This document shows, piece by piece, positions 56,464 to 64,000 of a stretch of 64,000 bases of DNA. Where the stretch lies: NCBI GenBank assembly GCA_001051155.2, contig JYIP02000003.1:5208001-5272000 (forward strand), written 5' to 3'. Source of the stretch: Chrysoporthe austroafricana (Eukaryota; Ascomycota; Sordariomycetes; Diaporthales; Cryphonectriaceae). Each line of letters opens with the position of its first letter. Position 1 is the first letter of the stretch. A program made the position numbers and the translations under genes. Under the pieces are notes generated by a model that worked only from the letters and a program-made list of their open reading frames with translations, was not told where the DNA came from and ran no database searches.

Positions 56464-57342
56464 TATTCCTTTAATAGAATTATCCGTTAATCTATTATCT
56501 ATATCCTCGCTCGTAATAATATCCGTACTAGTAAAAGTATTTGGATAAAGTTCTTATTTTTTGTAAATAGAGCTAGAACGGTCGATTTACGATAGCATAA
56601 AATACCGTAAAATAAGCTTTTAAGCTTTTTCAGTAATTAGCAGCCAATTAATATCGCCGCTATTTAGCTCGGTATTAGGGATATAGATATTATATTCGAC
56701 CTCTCGGTTTATTATATCGGTATAACTTTTACTAATTAGCGCCCGACAAAAAGCTATTATATAAGCTTCCTAATAGCGAAAGAAATCGCTTAAATAGTTT
56801 TTCATTACATAAGTATTACAGTAGAAACGGCTTTCGCTATTATATAAATATATAGCCTACCGATATTCTTCCAGGGAAAGGCAGTCCTTGAGCGATACTT
56901 TATAAATATATTTAGTATACTATATAATCCTGCTTTTTCGGCAAACTTTGGAAGGTTTTTCTTAGGATATAGGGTATAGCATTGCATAAAAGTTAAGCAT
57001 AGCTAATAATTGCATAATGTATTTTGGTTTTAGTAATATTAATAGCTTTATTAATATAATTTTTACGGGTTTACGGAAGCTTGGCAAGGTAAAGCGAAAT
57101 TAATAATAATACTAGCTTAATACCCAAAAACAGTATTCAAAAATATAATAAAAGGTAATAATAATAAGGCGATACGGCTAGCTATAATAAATAAATAGGA
57201 ATAGTAATTATAAGCGCATTAGTAAAAAGAAGAAAATAAAGTGAATTTATTAACGGTTTACGAAATAATAGCCTTTTGCATTCGCCAGAAATTTACTTGC
57301 TTTACTTAACGGTTACCTTTATCCCAATGCGCACTCATTGCA
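56464..57342. other. AT-rich tract between the unknown ORF and chromovirus B
   Basis: Minus-strand fragments such as INREVEYNIYIPNTELNSGD (near 56,660-56,720) look protein-like and are probably the upstream part of the unknown ORF. Nearer 57,000-57,340 the 3' LTR of chromovirus B would be expected, but I cannot define its ends without a second copy. Confidence 0.4.
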
Positions 57343-60300
57343 TTACGGATTCTTTCGATTTCTTAGAATAAGTAAACTAGCTTGCTCTAATGCATTTTCT
57401 ATTCGTAAATTGCGCCTTAACCTGCCTCGTTTTCGTAAGGCAGTTATAATGATATTTCCCGGTTTAGAGACTTTTTCCGCTAGTAGCCGCTTTCGCTTTG
57501 CTCCTTTTTGCAATTCGGTTATAGCTTCGCATTTCCGTTCGAAATTACATATTATTTCGTCCGCATTCAAGGCATTACGGAATATCCATATATTGTAATA
57601 GCTAGAATAGTTTATCCATTTTATTAAATATTCAATTCTGCGCGGATTATATTTATATTTTCGCTTATAGCAGCTAATTATCCTTTCTAGCTCGTAATAT
57701 CGGTAATCTTTCAAGTATTTCTCGATATTTGGATTTTCTAGTATATTTATTAAGTCTTAATATATAAAGTTATATCTATAAGGGTTTATTTTAAAAAAGT
57801 TTGCAAATATCAATTGTATTACCGAAATTATTGGATAAATATTTATATAAAGAGCCAATTTCAATTTATATACTAAATTCTTTATCTTTCGAATAATTTG
57901 GAAAAGTCTTATCCTTTATTATGAAAATTTTAGAAATAAGTTATTTAGCAATAAGTATTTATAGCCCAAACGAATATATACTTAATTATTTAATTCGAAA
58001 ACTATTTAATAATAATGTTTATTATATTGCAATTTGGCTATTATTTGCGTTTCGGTAATAAAAAATTGAATTTCTTTTTAGAAAATTTCCTTTGCTAAAA
58101 GTATTATATTTCTTATCTATTAACCCGATAATAAGTTAAATCCGAATAGCATTTGGCTAGCTGAATATTTTATAGCTCGGTTATATATATTATTTAAGTT
58201 AAATTGTAATACTAGTATTATTTCGGTCTATTTTGTATTAAAGTAGGCAGTTATGAAATGCCGAATTGCTATTTTAACTATTCAGTTCTTTATTTCAAAC
58301 TGCCTATCCGTTTGCGGATGCAAGGCAGTAAAGTAAGCAAGTTTCGTTCCGATAGCTTTTTATAAATATTTCCAGAATTCTGATAAAAATTTCGAATCTC
58401 TATCTGAGATAATCTTCTTGAATATTCTCTAGCTAGTAATATAAAGTATCCGTAAAATAAGGGTTGCTTAATTTGCTATAATATATATTGCGTTACTTAA
58501 TATAATAATTGTAATTTTGGAATATTTATTTATAATCGTAAAAAATATATCCAGGAATAGCATTTTAACTAAGGCTTATATAATATTTATAGATAATATT
58601 ATCGGTAGTCCTGTAATAAAGTTTATAATAATAGTATGGAATAAGATTAATAGAAATAGTATAAGCTATATTTCTTTTAAAAGTTGCTATAAATCGTTTT
58701 TATTTTTATTGCAAGCTTGATATATCGATATATAATTGCATATTTTAGTATAGCAGTATTTAATAATGAATCGATTTATTAAATTGTGCTATATGCAATT
58801 TATACCGAAATAGTATTTTCTATCGTAAGCTTCTTTAATGAAATCCAATACTACTTTATTCGGAATGTATAATCGTTATTTCCTGTAATAATTCTTGAGA
58901 AATAGTAAGCTATTATAATTTAATATAAAAAGTAGTCGGGTAATTTTATTTAAGTTTTTCAGTTATTCGATTATTTTGGATTATAAAAGGTATTTTTTGT
59001 ATTTCTTCTTGATATACCTTTTTATTTCGCTATTTATGGATATTTTATTTGGAATCTGGATAAGTTCGTTTTCCTATATCTTATCTAGAACGCTTTTATC
59101 GTTAATAGGTTTCTGAGTAAACGGTAATCTTAATGTAGTATTTACAAGAATATTCGATTTTCCCGATATATAATATACTTTTAAATCGAATTGGCTTAAA
59201 TATTCCGAAACAAGAATTAGCTATATATTTGCCTTAATCTTATTTACCGTATTTATAGATAACGAATGGATAATGCCAATTGTTATTGTATAGTTAGTAA
59301 AGATATAAATTAGCTTAATTTAGTTCGATTTTATTATTATTTGCAATTTTCGTATTAGCTATATTAAATAGGCTACTTTTAGCTTTATAAGCCAATACTT
59401 TCATTTTGCTTTATTAATCGTTTTGCTTAAATAGAAGATTGGTTATATAGCTATATTTGTTATTAATAATATTCCGTTCTATATATAATCGTTTGCTAAT
59501 TGGAAAATAATATTTGAAAACCCTATTTCTTTAAATATATTTAGCTGAATAAAAAAAGGTTTATTTGGAATATAATAAAATAAAGCATTTTTAGCTTCCA
59601 AAACTATTTTGAAATTGTAAAAACTATTAATTTCGTCTAATATTAAGTCGAAAGTAGCTTGCGTAATATAGTTTCGCTATCCTATATTTGAAAATAAATA
59701 GTTCGATTAGCAAGCTTCGCTTAGCATTTTAGTTTTCCTTTTCTAAAATGGATTAATTCTATAATTATATTTAAGAATTAAGTAATATAAGTATCCTATA
59801 AATCCAATAAACCTTTCTAGTTACTGGAATATTTTGGGGAATTCCAAGTCGCGAATAGCTTGTATTCGGTATTCCGTATTGGAAATTCCGAATCCGTTTA
59901 CTTTAAATCCTAAAATCTGAACTGAAAGATATTTAAGAAACGATTTGGGTTTAGCTAATAAAATATTTTTGTATAAAAATAGCGAGAAAATAGTTTATAA
60001 ATATTGCAAGTAATCTTATTCTATAATTGAATGAATAATAATATCGTTTATAAAAGCGGAAGCAAACTTGTAATATAATTGTAAGAATTGATTTATAAAA
60101 TGCTAAATATAGGATAGTAAATTTCGAAATCCTATAAATGGAATTTTTATTCTTTCTTAATTATAATAATTAATAATAATAAATCGGTTTTTATAATCTG
60201 GATATATTAGGAATTAATAGAAAAATTGCTATGCATTTATTATTATAATATATATTTTTCTTTTCAGCTATTTAATAACCTCTTGCTATAATAGCAAAGG

Positions 60301-62700
60301 GTAAGTATTGGGAATTGAGATTTTATTCAAAGCGCGTAAATCGATTATTATATATCTTTTTTTCTGGCCATTTATATTCTTCCAAATTACAAAAATTAGT
60401 AAATTAAATGGCATTGCATTTATAATTTATTCAGCTCGATTTTGCTAATATAACTTATCCAAAATTTCGTTAATTACTTCTTAATCTTCTTTACTTGAAT
60501 AATATAGCTTTTATCCTATTTTCTAGTTTTGCTATCTTTCAATTAAATTAATTTTCATTTATTAATCGATTAGCATATTAACGGGATTTATATTTTTGAA
60601 AATTCTAGTATATGCCCGTATTAATTCTATAATTTTATAGAGAAATTCTGGTAAATGCTTGCAAATATATATACCGAAATCAATTTCCGATTCTTTAATA
60701 GCTTTATCTTTTCGAATCCCCAGTTTATTATTATTTTCGAGGTAATCTTTCATTTCGGGAATTTCTATATCTGGAAATCGGTACTTTTCTAATTATTTTC
60801 TAGTAATTTCCGCAATTTATTGGAAAATATGCTTAATAAATAATAATTAGTTTGAATTCAGCTCTTTTGAAAGCTATAACCCGTTTTTAATTCGTTAAAA
60901 GAAATATTATTGCGCGATATAGTAATAGTTATTGTAATTTGCTAGCAGGGTTATATAATCCGTCTGGAATAATTCGATTATTTTTAGAAATTAGTTTTTC
61001 TAAATTTTCAAAAGGGTTGCTATCTGATTCGTTATTAGGACTTCCTTAATCTGGTAACCTATTAAGCAATTTATTCACCCTTTTTATTTCGGCCTGAATA
61101 GAAGAATTACGTTTTTGGGATTCGCTTAATATTAATAAGAATTAGCTTATAAGATTTAAGCAATATTACCGTAATAGCTATAGCCTTTGCTTGCCGGGAT
61201 CGTATTAGCATTCGGGCAAATATTTTTACTTTCGCTATAGCATTATTAAAATAACCAAATCATATAAACGATTCTAAATTCAGAATATCTAATTCGTAAG
61301 GAATATTATATTTCTATCTTAATAAGATATTTGTTTCTAATTAATCCAATATTCAAGCTCTTATTCGAATACGAAATATAAATAAATAGCCGTACTTATT
61401 GCTTTAGAAATATAAGTCGAATTTAGCTTAGCCTTTTGCTAGCAATTAGCTTATGCCTTTAAGCTTAGCTTTTATATTCCAGTTTATTTTCGCTTTAAGG
61501 AATTGCATTAACAATTTTTCGGCAATAGCATAACGACTAGCGCTTATATCGATACAAACCTCTATATCCAGCCTATTCGAATATGCTTTAGCTACGGCTT
61601 TTGCATATATATAGCTGCTGCTCTAATAAAGCTTGATTATAAATATAAGAATATTATATTCCAAGATTTTTCTTTTCTATATATCGACTTTGGGAAAATT
61701 CTATAGCTAACTGGATAATTGTATAAGGTATTTGATATGGAATATATTTTCGTTTACCGATAGTTTTGCCTTTTCGGCTCGAAAAATCTAAATATCGTTT
61801 TCGATTATTACGTTTTCTTTATTAACCTATTTTTCCAATTCGTCTTCTTGCCTTTATAAGTTTTTGCCGTTTTCGGTCTCTTTATCGTATTTATTGCTAT
61901 TTGCTATAAACAGATTATTATTTACGAAAAAATAGCCTTTTCAAGCCAGCTTGTCTTTTTTATTTGGATTATATTGCAATTTTCCGTTATCGATATTGAA
62001 ATTTGCTAAAATTAACTGGATAAAATATTTTCTAGCATTTTTTCGTACGAATCGATAATAAAAGCGCAATTAGAAATTTCGGTTTTTTGAAATTGAATTT
62101 CTGCTATTATCTATAATATTAATTAATATTTTCCTGGCTATATTAGAGATATTTTGTTATTTGGCTATCCGTTCCTATAATTAGTTCCGAATATCTATTA
62201 GCTTTCGCTATTATTCTAGTAAAAGCTTTCGGAATTCGTATTCCGGGATATATCCAATACTTTTGGATAGATTTGGCTAATTAAACGTCCTTATTAAGCG
62301 GGATAAATATTTAGATTTTTGAAGCTTAAATCTTCCAGAGCATTCTGGGAATATATTGGCTGGGAAATGAATATTAATATTGGGAAAATTAGCAGCCAAT
62401 TATATAATTTTCTGTACCGGTTGCGCGGGTTTACGAAATAGTCTTATTATATAATCTGATTCGAGAATATGCTATATTTCTTATTTTGCTTTAAAACGTT
62501 TTTCGAAATCTTTCGTATCCTTATTTCGACTAAGTCTATCGAAATATCTAGCTATTAGTTCTTTATCGATCCGATCCTAAATATTTCTGGCTAAATACGA
62601 ATTTGAGTATTCGGCTAGCTTAATAAATTAATAGACGTAATAAGTAAATTCCAGAATATTGCAATTATTTCGTATATTTTTCCTGGAATATTATTAAGCA
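57343..62700 (-). mobile_element. Ty3/Gypsy chromovirus, family B, RIP-degraded
   Basis: Minus-oriented and different from family A. The C-terminal chromodomain is an open 123-codon piece at 57,714-57,343 (YELERIISCYKRKYKYNP, IEYLIKWINYSSYYN). Integrase shows AYFTALHPQTDRQF near 58,290-58,330 (HPQTDGQ with Gly to Arg) and the zinc-binding part AYDRKYYFGINC...CYTKICNY...YQACNKNK near 58,690-58,830. RNase H is near 59,300-59,500. RT has FASAFINDIIIHS near 60,030-60,075, where the FIDD box has become FIND. RT N-terminal and protease-gag remnants extend beyond 60,750 towards about 62,700. Stops are dense. The right end and LTRs are not defined. Confidence 0.78.
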
Positions 62701-64000
62701 TTTAGCAAGTTTTTTGCGGTTTTCCGCAATATAAAGAAATCTTTTTTCAATTACTTTTTCTATTAATTCCAATTATGCTTATATAAAATAAAGTCTTTAT
62801 GCTTTTAAAAGAATAATATAAAATAGAATTAAATATATATTATTCTAATTAAACAAGCAAGTAAATGGAAGCTAAAATATTTAATGCATTTTGCATTTCT
62901 AGCTATATATATTTTATATTAGTCTATAAAGGCTTGAAAATCTTTCTAAATAATAATTTTGCTATTTATAATAAATATAACTATTAAATTAGCGTAATTA
63001 TTCCAATTCTCGTAAAATCGGAATCGCTTTATAATTATATCCTTAAATTCCCTATTAATGCTAATAAGTAATACTATAAATTCAAATAAATTAAGTCGAT
63101 ATATTCGGGAATCTTTAAATCGTTTATAGCCGAATAATAAATTTCGAGAATTATTGCTTTCATTATCGTTAGAATCCGATAAATCCGGTAATCTATCTGG
63201 CTTACTAACTAATTCTTTTTAGAGATTAAAGTTAATTTTAATATTTGGTTTGGAATTCGAAAATAATCTTTAATCTAATTAATTTCTTACTTTTAATATA
63301 AATATTTGCCGGATATATTCTTTAATATCAAGAAATACCAGTTTAATAAAGCGATATCCGTTACTAGTATAGTATTTCGTAACCGAAACGGGAAAAGGTT
63401 CCTTAATAAGTTCCGATTAAAGCGCTTGCATATTGAAAGCTTATTGCAATCGGAATATTTTCTTAAACTTAATGCATGCTACCTTTTCCGAAATAAAGCC
63501 ATTTTAATAAATTGCTTTCATTTCGGATTGCTACAGAAATTGGTCTAATAGGCTAATAATTAGAAAAAGAAAGGTCGGGTATTTTTAAAGGATAATAATA
63601 AAACTATCCGATTTTCCTTTATTTAATTTTTCTTCCTTATAATTTTCTTTTCTGAAAAGCTATAAATAATCCGATAAACCCGATTAGAGCGTTAGTATGC
63701 TTTCTGCTATAAAGTTTATAAGGTTAGCCGAAATAGCTATAATAGAACTTTATTTAGAAACATTCCGATTTTGGGCTCCCGTTAAAAGGAAAAAAATATG
63801 CTTATTTCCTGGAACTAGTTATTTTCCTTTGCTTTTATTTATTCTTCTTATTATAATTGAAAAATTCCCGGATTTATTAATAAATCTAGAATTTAAATTT
63901 TCAATCGAATATTATAATGGATAAATATATTTAATTCTATTATCAATATTGATATATTTAAGTATATAATGCTTTCGATTTTCAATAAACTATTACTAAG
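62701..64000. other. AT-rich degraded DNA to the window end
   Basis: Probably the gag or 5' LTR side of chromovirus B or another buried repeat. Plus-strand frames at 63,306-63,548 and 63,697-63,924 have no recognisable protein. Nothing firmer can be said from one copy. Confidence 0.4.

Noticed and set aside
63306..63924. Two plus-strand frames of 75-80 codons near the window end
   Set aside because: No recognisable motif and AT-rich degraded context. Unlike the 255-codon frame they are short enough to arise by chance.
1..64000. CRISPR arrays, rRNA genes, bacterial-type operons
   Set aside because: None seen. The intron-bearing genes and RIP pattern show nuclear fungal DNA, and the short recurring motifs in repeat C are not spaced direct repeats.

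Overview
The window reads as filamentous ascomycete DNA (Pezizomycotina, most likely Sordariomycetes; the class is an inference). The genes have short GT-AG introns of about 50-140 nt, several with a CTGAC or CTAAC branch site. The repeats carry the signature of repeat-induced point mutation (RIP): C-to-T and G-to-A changes, stop codons in place of Gln and Trp codons, and very AT-rich sequence. The window splits into a gene island of normal composition (about 10.5-34.5 kb) between two RIP-degraded retrotransposon graveyards (1-10.3 kb and 34.5-64 kb).

Left desert: two nested copies of one Ty3/Gypsy chromovirus family (family A), then a Ty1/Copia remnant whose RNase H C-terminus is still readable. 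Gene island: a 459-aa protein of unknown function; a 1,857-bp Fot1/pogo-type transposon with 55-bp inverted repeats; a type-B carboxylesterase; a broken tRNA-Lys; a secreted GH3 glycosidase; a small hydrophilic protein; a Baeyer-Villiger-type flavin monooxygenase; a DHA1-type MFS transporter with a 12-nt microexon; prefoldin subunit 4 and a CENP-W-like histone-fold protein read divergently from a 362-bp interval; a YAG7-like RGG-rich protein; and an ankyrin-repeat protein. All exon structures were worked out by eye from splice signals, reading phase and protein continuity.

Right desert: a second Fot-like transposon carrying a 128-bp mini-element with inverted termini; a fragment of an unidentified repeat with recurring GTAAAT motifs; then family A copies stacked in both orientations. 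The centrepiece is a structurally complete 7,330-bp element (43,206-50,535) with 412-bp LTRs and a CGGTT target-site duplication, inserted in an older copy. Beyond it lie more family A fragments, a stretch with an unexplained stop-free 256-codon ORF, and a second chromovirus (family B) with a chromodomain.

How the genes relate: the carboxylesterase, GH3 enzyme, monooxygenase and MFS pump form a loose run of secreted and catabolic or detoxification functions. PFD4, CENP-W and the YAG7-like gene are housekeeping. The most unusual signal is a protein-coding frame on the strand opposite to gag-pol, lying between the chromodomain and the 3' LTR of family A. It is recognisable in five copies and carries Cys clusters followed by a coiled coil.
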